Source of the DNA: Halosimplex rubrum
GTDB lineage: Archaea > Halobacteriota > Halobacteria > Halobacteriales > Haloarculaceae
DNA length: 64,000 bases
Direction: 5' to 3'
Assembly (NCBI RefSeq): GCF_013415885.1
Contig: NZ_CP058910.1
Location: forward strand, 4,340,001 to 4,404,000
The position numbers and the translations under genes are program-made. The notes beneath the pieces were generated by a model that saw only the letters and a list, made by a program, of their open reading frames with translations, had not been told where the DNA came from and searched no databases. Numbering within the stretch: the stretch's first letter is position 1; each line of letters opens with the position of its first letter. Below are positions 54,988 to 63,405 of this stretch, piece after piece.

Positions 54988-55941
54988 CTAGGTCGCCTCG
55001 TCGAGCGCGTCCTCGGCCCACGCCGCGGGGACGACGAGCAGCTGATCGTCGGCCGACAGGGCGTCGCTCGTCGCGAAGACGACGCCGTCGCCGCTCTCGA
55101 CGGCCATCGGACCGCCGGAAGCGTCGTCCCAGTGGTCGGTCACCTCGTCGGGGACGGTCAGGACCCGGTCGTCGTCGACAGTCGTGCTGGCGACGTAGTC
55201 GACACCGTCACCGCCCTGAACCGGGTCGAACCGCCCCGAGACGACCACCGTCCCGTCCTCGCGGACCCCCCAGTGGGCCTCCCCGCCGAGCGTGAGAAAC
55301 TCCCGATTGAACGCCACCTGGGGGACCGGGATCTCGTTGCTGTGCTCGTCGAACGCGGCCTCGCCCAGCCGGTCGTAGTCGATCGGTTCGCCGGACTCGG
55401 CGTCGGCGACAGTTTCGCCCTCGTCGACCTCAGCGTCGTCGGCCGCGCCACCGGCCGCTCTCTCTCCGGGCGCCGCGTCGGTATCCGGGCTCGCTTCGTC
55501 GCTCGCGGGGGTCGCCCCGTCGATGTCGGGGGCGGTGTCGACCACGTCCGACGCCGCCTCGCCGCCGGCGTGGTCGGTCCCGTTTCCCGACTCACCCACG
55601 GCGTCGAGGTCGGGACCGGTGTCGACGACCTCCGACTCGTCGATGTCGATGGGCTCGCCGCTCGGTTCGCGGCCGGCGCGCCGCTGGACGGCCGCCACTG
55701 CCAGCAGGGCGCCGCCGACGGCCATCCGACTGAGCCCGCGCGCCCGCTCTCCGGCGCGCAGCGATCGGATCCCCCGAAGGACGGCGGCGCCGCCGAGGAC
55801 GCCGGCCAGCGTTCCCGACTGCGCGTATCCGCGAAGCCGCGTGGACAGCGCCGACGGGACGCCGCTCTCCTCGTCGCCCTCGCCGGACCGTTCCGCGTCT
55901 TCGGTCGCGGCCGTGCCGTAGCTGGTGTCTCCCGGAGTCAT
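54988..55941 (-). CDS. Acidic hypothetical protein with N-terminal hydrophobic hairpin
   Basis: A 317-residue protein from the ATG at 55941 (MTPGDTSYGTAATEDAER). Two short Ala/Gly-rich hydrophobic stretches (residues ~42-60 and ~75-90) could form a membrane hairpin or be packed helices. A long Asp/Glu/Gly/Ala low-complexity linker (residues ~95-195) leads to a compact C-terminal beta domain (IPVPQVAFNREFLTLGGEAHWGVREDGTVVV). No family is recognised. Confidence 0.6.
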   Translation of the reverse strand: MTPGDTSYGTAATEDAERSGEGDEESGVPSALSTRLRGYAQSGTLAGVLGGAAVLRGIRSLRAGERARGLSRMAVGGALLAVAAVQRRAGREPSGEPIDIDESEVVDTGPDLDAVGESGNGTDHAGGEAASDVVDTAPDIDGATPASDEASPDTDAAPGERAAGGAADDAEVDEGETVADAESGEPIDYDRLGEAAFDEHSNEIPVPQVAFNREFLTLGGEAHWGVREDGTVVVSGRFDPVQGGDGVDYVASTTVDDDRVLTVPDEVTDHWDDASGGPMAVESGDGVVFATSDALSADDQLLVVPAAWAEDALDEAT

Positions 55942-56011
55942 GTCTCGCAGTTGGAACGGCGGACGTAAATCCGTGCGGCCGGCCATCGCTCCCGCCCCAC
56001 CCGTCGCCGCC

Positions 56012-56677
56012 TCAGTCCGACGCCGCCGGGTCCGGACCGCTCCGGTCGCCGACTTCGACGGCGCCGTTCCGAACGACGGGCGGGTGACGGAACAGCGCGG
56101 TCGACCCCGCGTCGAGCGGCCGGCGCATCCGGACGGCGCCCATGCGACGGCCGCCCTCGAAGGAGGCCTCGGACTCCGTCTCGAAGCCGAGTTCGTCGTA
56201 GACGTGCCGGGCGGCGCGATTGGTCGGTTCGACGACCAGCGTGAGCGCGTCGCGGTCGGCGACGGCCGCCGCCGCGAGGACGTGTTTGCTCACCTCCGTC
56301 CCGATGCCCCGACCCTGGTAGTCCTGGTGGACGAAGACGGCGAACTCCGGTTCGGCCGCGTCGGTCGGCGTGTACAGCGCGTGGCCGACCGGGCCGTCCT
56401 CGCCGGTCACGACGAAGTTACAGCCGTCTTCGAGACAGTCGTCGACCCACTCTTCGAGCCGCGGGCGGTGGCGCGGCGGCAACCCCTGGGCCTGCTCGCC
56501 CGGCGCGAAGTCGTCGTACATCTCGACCAGCGCCGCCCGGTCGGCGGCCGTCGCCGGCCGAACCACCCACGCCTCGCCCGCCGCGTCGACGAACCGCGGA
56601 CACCGCGGCGGGCAGTGAGCCGTCCCCTCGCACTCCTCGGGCGCCCAGTACGTACACGTCCCGTCGGCGTCGGTCAT
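56012..56677 (-). CDS. GNAT acetyltransferase with N-terminal Cys cluster
   Basis: A 221-residue protein. The C-terminal part is a GNAT domain with the acetyl-CoA pyrophosphate-binding motif HQDYQGRGIGTEVSKHVL (Q-x-x-G-x-G) around residue 140. It is preceded by a short N-terminal region with four Cys (residues 8, 16, 22, 26) and a His at 21, plausibly a small metal site. The closing SerPro-rich tail is not typical. The acetyl acceptor is unknown. Confidence 0.8.
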   Translation of the reverse strand: MTDADGTCTYWAPEECEGTAHCPPRCPRFVDAAGEAWVVRPATAADRAALVEMYDDFAPGEQAQGLPPRHRPRLEEWVDDCLEDGCNFVVTGEDGPVGHALYTPTDAAEPEFAVFVHQDYQGRGIGTEVSKHVLAAAAVADRDALTLVVEPTNRAARHVYDELGFETESEASFEGGRRMGAVRMRRPLDAGSTALFRHPPVVRNGAVEVGDRSGPDPAASD

Positions 56678-56831
56678 ACCCGAACGTCTCTCCCCGACGG
56701 GGTTAAGGGGGGAACCGCGCTCTCAGTCTCCGGGAACGGTCGGACGACCGCAGGTCAGTGACCGCCTTCGGTCTTCAGCGCTCCTTTGATCCTTCAGAAG
56801 GCCCTTTCCGGTACCGGATGTGGGTCCGCAC

Positions 56832-58313
56832 ATGCCGACTCGACGCCGGACCCTCGCGCTCGCCGCGGGGCTGGTCGCCACAGCCGGCTGTCTCGGCGAC
56901 GGTGACGCCGCGACCGGAACCGATCCGCCGAGCGACGACGCGACGCCGACGGACCGCCCGACGACCGGACAGACGGACGACGTCGCTCCCTCCGAGACGC
57001 CCACGCCGGCGCCCGACGGCACGCCCACCGTCGCCGGGACCGACGAGCCGCGGAAGACGGCCGACCGGGCCACGCCCGCACCGCCGGCCACAGTCACCCG
57101 CGTCTCGGGCGAGCTCCCCGACTGGACCGCCGACCGCTGGATCGACACCGACTACGCGCAGGTCCTCGGCCTCGACGCCGGTGACCGACGGCTCTACGTC
57201 ACGATGAGCAACGACGGCGGCCGGTCGGCGGTCGCGGCACTGTCGCCCGACTCCGCCGCATTCGACTGGGTCCAGTCGTTCGCCGGCGAGGCCGAAGCGG
57301 GCTCGCACCACGAACCGACCGACGCCACCGACACCTGGGGCGTGACCGTCGGCGACGGCACCGTCTACAGCGTCCACGGCCGCGGCGAGTCCTACGAGTG
57401 GACCGCACTCCACGCCCTCGACGCGGCGACCGGCACCGAACGCTGGTCGTTCGAGCGCGAGCGCCGCCTCGGCATCGCCGGGTTCCTCGACGGCGCGGTC
57501 GTCGTCCGCGCGACGGAGTTCTTCGAACCCGAACACAGCCACGACACGCCCGAAGAGCCCCTGGAGACGACGGTCCACGCGGTCGACACCGCCGGCGGCG
57601 ACTCGCGGTGGTCGGCGTCGGTCGCCGGGCTGTCGGGGCTCGCGGTGGGGTCCGACGCCGTCTACGCCGCGGGCGGTCGGTCGCTGTCGGCCTACGATGC
57701 CGGCGGCGACAGGTTGTGGGAGCGGGGCCTCGCTGCCCCCGTTCGGTTGGCCACCGTTCTCGGCGACACGCTCGTCTGCTCGGTCGGCGAGTCGGACGAC
57801 GACGCCTCGCTCGTCGGGGTCTCGACCGACGGCGAACGACTGTGGGCGCGCCCGCTGTCGGCGCGGTGGTTCGTGCCGACCGACGACCGGCTGTACGTCG
57901 GAAACGACTCGGTCGCCGCCGTCGCAGCCGACGGCACCGTCGCCTGGCGCGAGCGCGCCTACGCTCACGACCCGTTGCTCGACGCCGACGAGAATCGGCT
58001 GTACACGCGGACCAACCCCCGGATGAACGCCGTCGACGCCTACGACCTGCCCGGCGGCGACCGCCCGTATCGGTTCGTCACTCCCTCGAACAACGGGTGG
58101 CCGGTCGCCGCGACGGCCGGGACGCTCGTCGCCGAGGCGATAACCCCGGAGGAGGCCGACTTCACGAGCCTGTTCGCCGTCGACGCCGCGACCGGCGAAC
58201 CGCGTGCGGTCTACCGCCCGAGCGACTCGGTGTTCAGCGTGACGGGCTTCGAGGGTGCCGTCTACGCCGGCTTCGGAAACGGCAAGCTCGGCGTGTTCCC
58301 GAACGTTCGGTAG
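56832..58313 (+). CDS. PQQ-type beta-propeller lipoprotein
   Basis: A 493-residue exported protein from the ATG at 56832 (MPTRRRTLALAAGLVATAGCLGDG), a Tat signal with a lipobox Cys near residue 20. A Thr/Pro/Asp-rich linker of ~70 residues follows. The body is a propeller with PQQ-like blades, A-x-x-G-x-x-x-W (ALDAATGTERWSFE, AVDTAGGDSRWSAS, AYDAGGDRLWERG, GVSTDGERLWARP, AVAADGTVAWRER). Function unknown; such propellers often bind other surface proteins or cofactors. An in-frame ATG at 56820 is also possible. Confidence 0.8.
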   Translation: MPTRRRTLALAAGLVATAGCLGDGDAATGTDPPSDDATPTDRPTTGQTDDVAPSETPTPAPDGTPTVAGTDEPRKTADRATPAPPATVTRVSGELPDWTADRWIDTDYAQVLGLDAGDRRLYVTMSNDGGRSAVAALSPDSAAFDWVQSFAGEAEAGSHHEPTDATDTWGVTVGDGTVYSVHGRGESYEWTALHALDAATGTERWSFERERRLGIAGFLDGAVVVRATEFFEPEHSHDTPEEPLETTVHAVDTAGGDSRWSASVAGLSGLAVGSDAVYAAGGRSLSAYDAGGDRLWERGLAAPVRLATVLGDTLVCSVGESDDDASLVGVSTDGERLWARPLSARWFVPTDDRLYVGNDSVAAVAADGTVAWRERAYAHDPLLDADENRLYTRTNPRMNAVDAYDLPGGDRPYRFVTPSNNGWPVAATAGTLVAEAITPEEADFTSLFAVDAATGEPRAVYRPSDSVFSVTGFEGAVYAGFGNGKLGVFPNVR

Positions 58314-58357
58314 CGTGCGGTGTCCGCGTCGAAGGCCGCGGCCGTCGACCGCCCCGC

Positions 58358-58923
58358 TCACTCCTCGTCCAACTCGGCCTGCCAGTCCTGCACTTTCGCC
58401 ATCAACTCGACCGGGGGCGTCTCGTTCACGTCCAGATCCCGCAGTTCGTCCAGCACCGCCTCGGTCTCGGGGTCAAGGGCGGGTGTGGCGTCCCCCGCCG
58501 GCTCGTCGACCGCGTGACTGCCGTCGGTCGCCAGTTGTTCGCCGGAGTCCGACCCGACGGCCGACTCGGTGCCGTCTGCGCCGGCGTCGCCCGTCGTGAA
58601 CTGCCCGCTGTTCAGGTCGAAGACGGCTTGCGTGGTGCCCGACCCCGAGTCGCTGCCGCGGACCTCGATGGCCTCCTCCTCGCGCAGCCGGTCGAGCACC
58701 TCCCGCGAGCGGTCGACGACCGGATCGGGCACGCCCGCCAGGTCGGCGACGTGGATCCCGTAGGAGCGGTCGGTCGGCCCGTCTTCGACCGTCCGCAGGA
58801 AGGTCACGTCGCCGTCGCGCTCGTCCGCGGCGACGTGGACGTTCTGGACGCTCGGTAACTCCTCGCCCAGCACCGTCAGTTCGTGGTAGTGCGTGGCGAA
58901 GAGCGTCTTCGCTCGCACCCTCG
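58358..58923 (-). pseudogene. mutS: Truncated mutS (C-terminal fragment)
   Basis: About 187 codons. The fragment begins in the MutS ATPase domain at VRAKTLFATHYHELTVLGEELPSVQNVH, followed by SYGIHVADLAGVPDPVVDRSREVL, an acidic/Ser-rich linker, and the C-terminal PPVELMAKVQDWQAEL. The normal ~700 upstream residues, including mismatch-binding, lever and most of the ATPase, are absent. Reading further upstream in frame leads to a stop at 58955-58957 through unrelated residues, so the break is near 58919-58930. The lost part is not in the rest of the window, so either a large insertion or a rearrangement cut the gene. Confidence 0.9.
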
Positions 58924-60551
58924 TTTCAACTCGACAGGGGCACAGTTCGCCTGACTAGCTGACAGGCCATTTCGGGACCGAAAACCGATTCTTCGGCCTG
59001 CGATTTATTTTCACGATCGGATTTTTTAGCCGGTATAAACAGTCTCTGAGCGGATCTACCAATCGTGTGTGACTGCCCTGCCTGCCGTGGCTCACACCCG
59101 CTTTCAGGGGCCGTGGCCCACAGTGCGGTCAGTCGCGACCGAACGGGGATTGGCGGCGGCGAGCGACGGCGGGGAGACACGACTCGGGAGTGTTCATCGG
59201 TGCGCCGAGCGTGCGGTTTGTTGGGGGACAATCGTGGGCTGCTGGCGCTCGACTTCGCTCGGCGGGCTGGCCGGTTGGCACACGACCGTCAAGGAAGGGT
59301 TGGTGCCGCGGACCGCTGCATACGTCTGGGACGGACGTTGAATGGTCCATCGAGAGGACTGCGAGCGGCACTGGTGTGCCGACCGTTGCAGCCCCCTGGG
59401 GCACACAGTTATATCGGGGGCTCCATTTGCTGAGAAGCGGCGCTATCAGGCCCGCATTTTCGAGGCACTGCCGTCGCCGATCTGTCTGCTATCCGATCGA
59501 ATCTGGTACGACCTCGACACCGTCCTGTGATGGTCCACGAACCGGCAATCCGCGTGGGTAATCGTTTATTACCCGCTCGGCCGACGGGACAGGTACGAGG
59601 CGATCACCGCCGGACCGCGGTGACCGACACGACCAATGACACGTACAGACACGCCAGCGAGTGGCGACACTCGCTCACGCCTGACTCTGGCCGCACATCT
59701 CGCCACGATCAGTTCCGCTATCGTCGTGACGGCGACGTCGATCACGACGATCGCCACCCGATCAGTCGCGGCCATCGCGTTGTTCGTGTCGCTGTCGGTT
59801 GCGATCGGCGGTGGGCTCTATCTCATTACGGAGCACCTGTGGGACACGTAGACCAGTCTCACCCGTGGCGGCTGTGTCCTGCGGGCCGTACATCGACGCC
59901 GATTGGCCGGACCACCGCTGGGTACCCAGTGCTGGTGCGTCCGTCTCGTCGTCGCTGTCCCTGTGAGTTCGACGGGGTGGATCGATCAGTGCCCAGCCAT
60001 CCGAGTAGCCGACTTCCGAAGGCCCCGATTGCGGTGAGTTTCCGAGGCGTCCACCCGCTCCGATCGTGACTCCCCCACGGATTCGATCCAGTCGTCGATC
60101 GTCACATCCGGTCCCCGTCTTGCGATTTTGGTGCCCCGGCTCTGAGTCCGACCGGGTGAGCGGATAGATCTGGGGAGCCGCGCTGGGACTCGCCGCCGAA
60201 TCCTGGCCAGGACACGGCTCTTCGAGGCGATCCTCGCAGGGAGCCATGGCCGACCCATCCAGTGTGTGCGGGCTCACACGCATCCCCCAAACAGCTATGA
60301 GACAGTCTTTACCGGTGGATATCGTCGATCGTGAACGCGGTGGCACGGATCGAGCCCGGCCGACTGCGTCGCTCGTCGGCTACGACTGTGTTTCGCTCAC
60401 TGTGAGGTGACGAGACTCCCTCGTACGTGTCCGCCCCAGATCAGCTAGCGACGTCCCCAGTCTGGTTCACGGGCTTAGTTACACTCCGATTTAGCAGTTA
60501 CAACACACCCTGACTTGGTCGTTCAGTAGACGTGCGTAAATAGTATGGAAG
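58924..60551. other. Gene-poor accessory stretch next to the broken mutS
   Basis: About 1.6 kb with no convincing gene apart from the weak 59636-59851 candidate. GC is moderate and the frames present are shadow-like, rich in Arg, Ser, Cys and Gly. The left end (58933 onwards, GGGGCACAGTTCGCCTGACT) is where core sequence stops; I found no matching inverted copy of it in the window. Probably decayed mobile-element or plasmid-like DNA. Confidence 0.5.
59636..59851 (+). CDS. Possible small two-helix membrane protein
   Basis: A 71-residue frame (MTRTDTPASGDTRSRLTLAAHLATISSAIVVTATS) with two hydrophobic segments at about residues 17-38 and 43-64. A TATA-like TTTATTACC lies ~65 bases upstream. The region is otherwise non-coding and codon use is not decisive, so it may be spurious. 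Confidence 0.3.
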   Translation: MTRTDTPASGDTRSRLTLAAHLATISSAIVVTATSITTIATRSVAAIALFVSLSVAIGGGLYLITEHLWDT

Positions 60552-60860
60552 TTAGAATGTCGGTAAGCCGCCGAGATTGTCCTCCTCTGTATTGTTTTGA
60601 TCTGTGCGGATAAACTTCTGACCGTGGACCTCCAGCACGTGTATCTCGTCACCGAGAGACCATTTTCCCGTCTCCTCGTTTTTGATTGCCGTGGTGTAAT
60701 CGTCCCCCGTTTCGATACCACCTACGACAGTTGAGCGGTCAACCGTCTCAGTATTTGCGAGAACGTCGGGTTTCACTTCTTTCCGCTTCACCTGTTTAAT
60801 CCGACTATCGTCGTAGTTGTATTGAACGGCTGTAATGGCATAGTCGCCCCATTCCGTCAT
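60552..60860 (-). CDS. DUF3892-like protein
   Basis: A 102-residue protein (MTEWGDYAITAVQYNYDDSRIKQVKRKEVKPDVLANTE). The order of an opening Y-x-I-T-x-V strand, I-x-x-V, and later GDDYTTAIKNEETGKWSLGDEIHVLEVHGQKFIRTD is like the small DUF3892 family, which occurs on accessory elements. Function unknown. Base composition is clearly more AT-rich than in the core genes. Confidence 0.6.
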   Translation of the reverse strand: MTEWGDYAITAVQYNYDDSRIKQVKRKEVKPDVLANTETVDRSTVVGGIETGDDYTTAIKNEETGKWSLGDEIHVLEVHGQKFIRTDQNNTEEDNLGGLPTF

Positions 60861-61148
60861 AGAACGTTATTAATAATGCACATTGTTTAAACTAGGGAAT
60901 GCGGGGTGAAAGTAAACACCCAATCCTGAGTCCATAAAATCGATCATTTTTGAGAGCTTGGCACCTATGGTCACAGGCAACCAGTCAGCCTGGCCGGTAC
61001 TGAAAACCGTCCGATAACGAACGTCATTTGCTTACTGACTCAATTCCCTAGATCTATCACTTCAAGCCCTACAAGAAGTATTCTCTGACACGCTGATTGT
61101 GAGTTCGCACCCGCCCGCGTCAAAATACGAGAGCTATCCTCAGATCGA

Positions 61149-61439
61149 CTACCCGACGACACCAATCGCTGTGAGGAATTGCAAAGTGCCAAGCAGAACA
61201 AGAATCACTGAGAGAAGAATCGTCGCACTTGTCATGTACAACGACCGTTTCTTGTAGCTCTCAAGCGAAGATTCGAGCTCTCGAATTTCCGTGATAAGCC
61301 GTCGATTCACTATGATTTGGGCTTTCGGCGTATCCACTAACGGCTTGTAACTGGTATTCCGCTGTGCATCTACTTCGACCTCTTCATCTAAAGCGCGTTG
61401 CACCAGTTCGTCAATCCTGTCATCGTCTAAGTCGTCCAT
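61149..61439 (-). CDS. Small tail-anchored coiled-coil protein
   Basis: A 96-residue protein from the ATG at 61439 (MDDLDDDRIDELVQRALDEE). Residues ~45-70 (RRLITEIRELESSLESYKKR) form a predicted coiled coil and residues ~72-93 (MTSATILLSVILVLLGTLQFL) a single C-terminal membrane anchor. It is divergent, about 200 bases apart, from the nuclease-like gene. The arrangement fits a membrane-tethered partner, but this is only inference. The longer frame to 61628 includes an unlikely N-terminus. Confidence 0.6.
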   Translation of the reverse strand: MDDLDDDRIDELVQRALDEEVEVDAQRNTSYKPLVDTPKAQIIVNRRLITEIRELESSLESYKKRSLYMTSATILLSVILVLLGTLQFLTAIGVVG

Positions 61440-61642
61440 ACAGTGATTCACGGAAGTATAGAATAAATTGTGTTTGTCTTGTTGGCAATACGCGAAGTGT
61501 GACCGGTACTTACCCTGTACTGAGCGAATCGTGAATGCGAGTATATGAACCGCTATATGACTCCCTCCTATCGTGGTTCCTTCGAGTCCTCCCTTTGGCA
61601 CCCCAATATCTTTGTCAGAGGGGCGCAACTACAGAATATCGG
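61440..61642. promoter_or_regulatory. Divergent promoter region between tail-anchored protein and nuclease-like genes
   Basis: This ~200-base gap is AT-rich near its left end (ATAGAATAAATTGTG at 61458-61472, a TATA-like run for the minus-strand gene). No repeats are obvious. The two genes may be co-regulated from it. Confidence 0.4.
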
Positions 61643-63292
61643 ATGCCGTGCGAGAATTGCGGTTGTCTCCGCTGTGTCGATGATGATCGGAGTCTCTTCT
61701 GTCCTCGATGTACTGGCAAGGAGATCGAAACAAAATTCGCGATCCGCGCTGAGGCAAACTGGTTCCTCGAGGACTATTTTTCGGGCGAGAACCTGATCGG
61801 CGTCCTCAAAGAATACGAGAAGACGTCGCTGATCACAACAATTCTGACCCGCCTCGATCACATTGCCTACAATTTCAAGGAGAAGAACGGGTTGCCAGTC
61901 GACGACTTTCGCTATCTTCCGTATTTCATCAAGCTAATCTACGAGAACAACGGCTTTGGCGACAAGCGTGTTGCTTCGCCCGTCGATCTCAATGAGGAAC
62001 TCAATACACTGCTTGAAGGGTACACAACAGTCGTCGAAACAGTGCGCAAAACACGGGACCAGCTCAATGTGGCCATTCGTCGTGATGCGCGCACGGTCGA
62101 CTGGAGCGATCTCCCGTCAAAGTACGAATTCTACACCTCAGAGCGAAGTCTCTGTGCCCGCCGGTGTATCGAGAGTATGTTGTGTGGGGATTTCGGGCAG
62201 TATCCGGATTTTTCATTCGTCGTTGACACCATCAGAGCAGTCCAGAAGACGCCTGTCGACGAGATCGACACGCCATGGGAGTTCGGTGATGGATGGTATC
62301 AGCTGATCATTCAGCTTATCGCGATGGCGGCGATGGACGAATTCGCGGGTGAGGTTTTCTATACGGACTTCCCAGAGACGGTCAGCATTCTGGAGCTGCG
62401 CGAGTTTCTCGACAACCTGGACGCCTGTTTGCCTCCCGGCTTTGAGCACCTCGCAGCAGAGTCGACGGGTGTGCCTATACTCAGTGCGCCGCAAGTCGAA
62501 GCCAGCGGCAGACTCGCCTTTGGCGAGAAGTGGGAGGACGTCAAGCCAACGGTAATTATGAGCGAGACCACTCCGGATGCCCATCCACTGCTGTTCGAAA
62601 TATCGGGACACCAGCAGATCTATAGTCCACTACTCGAATGTAGTCTCGAGCGGGACGTACCGCGATATCTCTATCCACGATTTTTCGCGTTCCTGTTGCA
62701 GTTTCAAGCGTTCCCGCTGCTGCAAAACGGTTCGACAGCGAAGTCAGGGCATGCTCTCTTGACTGATCTCACGGCAAAGCGAGGGAAGGCGGCCGAGAGC
62801 AATCTTTTCAGTATCCTCTCGAAACGAGGTATCGAGTGCTATCATAGCGCCCAACTCCCTCGGAGCGATCCGCACGAGATCGATCTCATCTGTGAGTTGG
62901 ACGATGGCCTCACCTTCATTGAGATGAAGTATTTCCGGCCACCGATTCGGCTGCAATCGGCAGAGGGGCTTCGGATCCTCGCGGAAAAATTCGACGAGAA
63001 GATCTTCAAAATCGAGAGCGACCGGGCACCCGGTAGCCCCAGCGGGAAGCCCTTCCCCGAGAAGGTCGACACGTGGGTGGACCAGCCAGCACACTCGACA
63101 TTTACGTCACTGTCGATGGCTGGTGACCGCGTCGATCAGTCGTTGGATCCTGAGTGGACTGAGACAGATCCGCAGCTGTACGTCGTCTCGAATGTGGTGC
63201 CGCCATATTTCACGAAGCGTAATGTTCGCTTCCTGACGGACGTTGAGTTCTTCAAACTCGTGGCCCATGGTGCAGATGATGTGCTAATTTAG
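61643..63292 (+). CDS. Zinc-ribbon plus PD-(D/E)XK nuclease-like protein
   Basis: A 549-residue protein from the ATG at 61643. Residues 3-23 hold a Cys cluster, MPCENCGCLRC then LFCPRCTG, fitting a small zinc ribbon. The middle (~30-340) is mostly helical with no family I recognise. Residues ~380-440 look like a PD-(D/E)XK nuclease core: E385 in the KAAESNLFSIL helix, then ECYHSAQLPRSDPHEIDLIC with D414, and FIEMKYFRPP with E427 and K429. The D...E-x-K spacing is right and all residues are present, so activity is plausible. The C-terminal ~100 residues are a further mixed domain (LYVVSNVVPPYFTKRNVRFL). It stands in accessory DNA, so a defence or mobile-element role is possible but unproven. 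Confidence 0.65.
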   Translation: MPCENCGCLRCVDDDRSLFCPRCTGKEIETKFAIRAEANWFLEDYFSGENLIGVLKEYEKTSLITTILTRLDHIAYNFKEKNGLPVDDFRYLPYFIKLIYENNGFGDKRVASPVDLNEELNTLLEGYTTVVETVRKTRDQLNVAIRRDARTVDWSDLPSKYEFYTSERSLCARRCIESMLCGDFGQYPDFSFVVDTIRAVQKTPVDEIDTPWEFGDGWYQLIIQLIAMAAMDEFAGEVFYTDFPETVSILELREFLDNLDACLPPGFEHLAAESTGVPILSAPQVEASGRLAFGEKWEDVKPTVIMSETTPDAHPLLFEISGHQQIYSPLLECSLERDVPRYLYPRFFAFLLQFQAFPLLQNGSTAKSGHALLTDLTAKRGKAAESNLFSILSKRGIECYHSAQLPRSDPHEIDLICELDDGLTFIEMKYFRPPIRLQSAEGLRILAEKFDEKIFKIESDRAPGSPSGKPFPEKVDTWVDQPAHSTFTSLSMAGDRVDQSLDPEWTETDPQLYVVSNVVPPYFTKRNVRFLTDVEFFKLVAHGADDVLI

Positions 63293-63405
63293 CGATCGTG
63301 GATTCCACTCTGGGAGATCGATTTGCCGGCGAGGCTGCGGAGCTCCGATCCAGCTAGCCGCAAGCGATCTCATTTTTATCGGTTCCGTGTCTGGCTCTCA
63401 TCGAG

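Noticed and set aside
59762-60346. 194-codon minus-strand frame in the gene-poor region
   Set aside because: Rich in Arg, Ser, Pro and Gly without predicted secondary structure order; more likely decayed or non-coding DNA.
58924-61140. Insertion-sequence ends or a transposase remnant at the mutS break
   Set aside because: I looked for an inverted copy of the junction sequence and for transposase motifs and found none in the window, so no insertion element is claimed.
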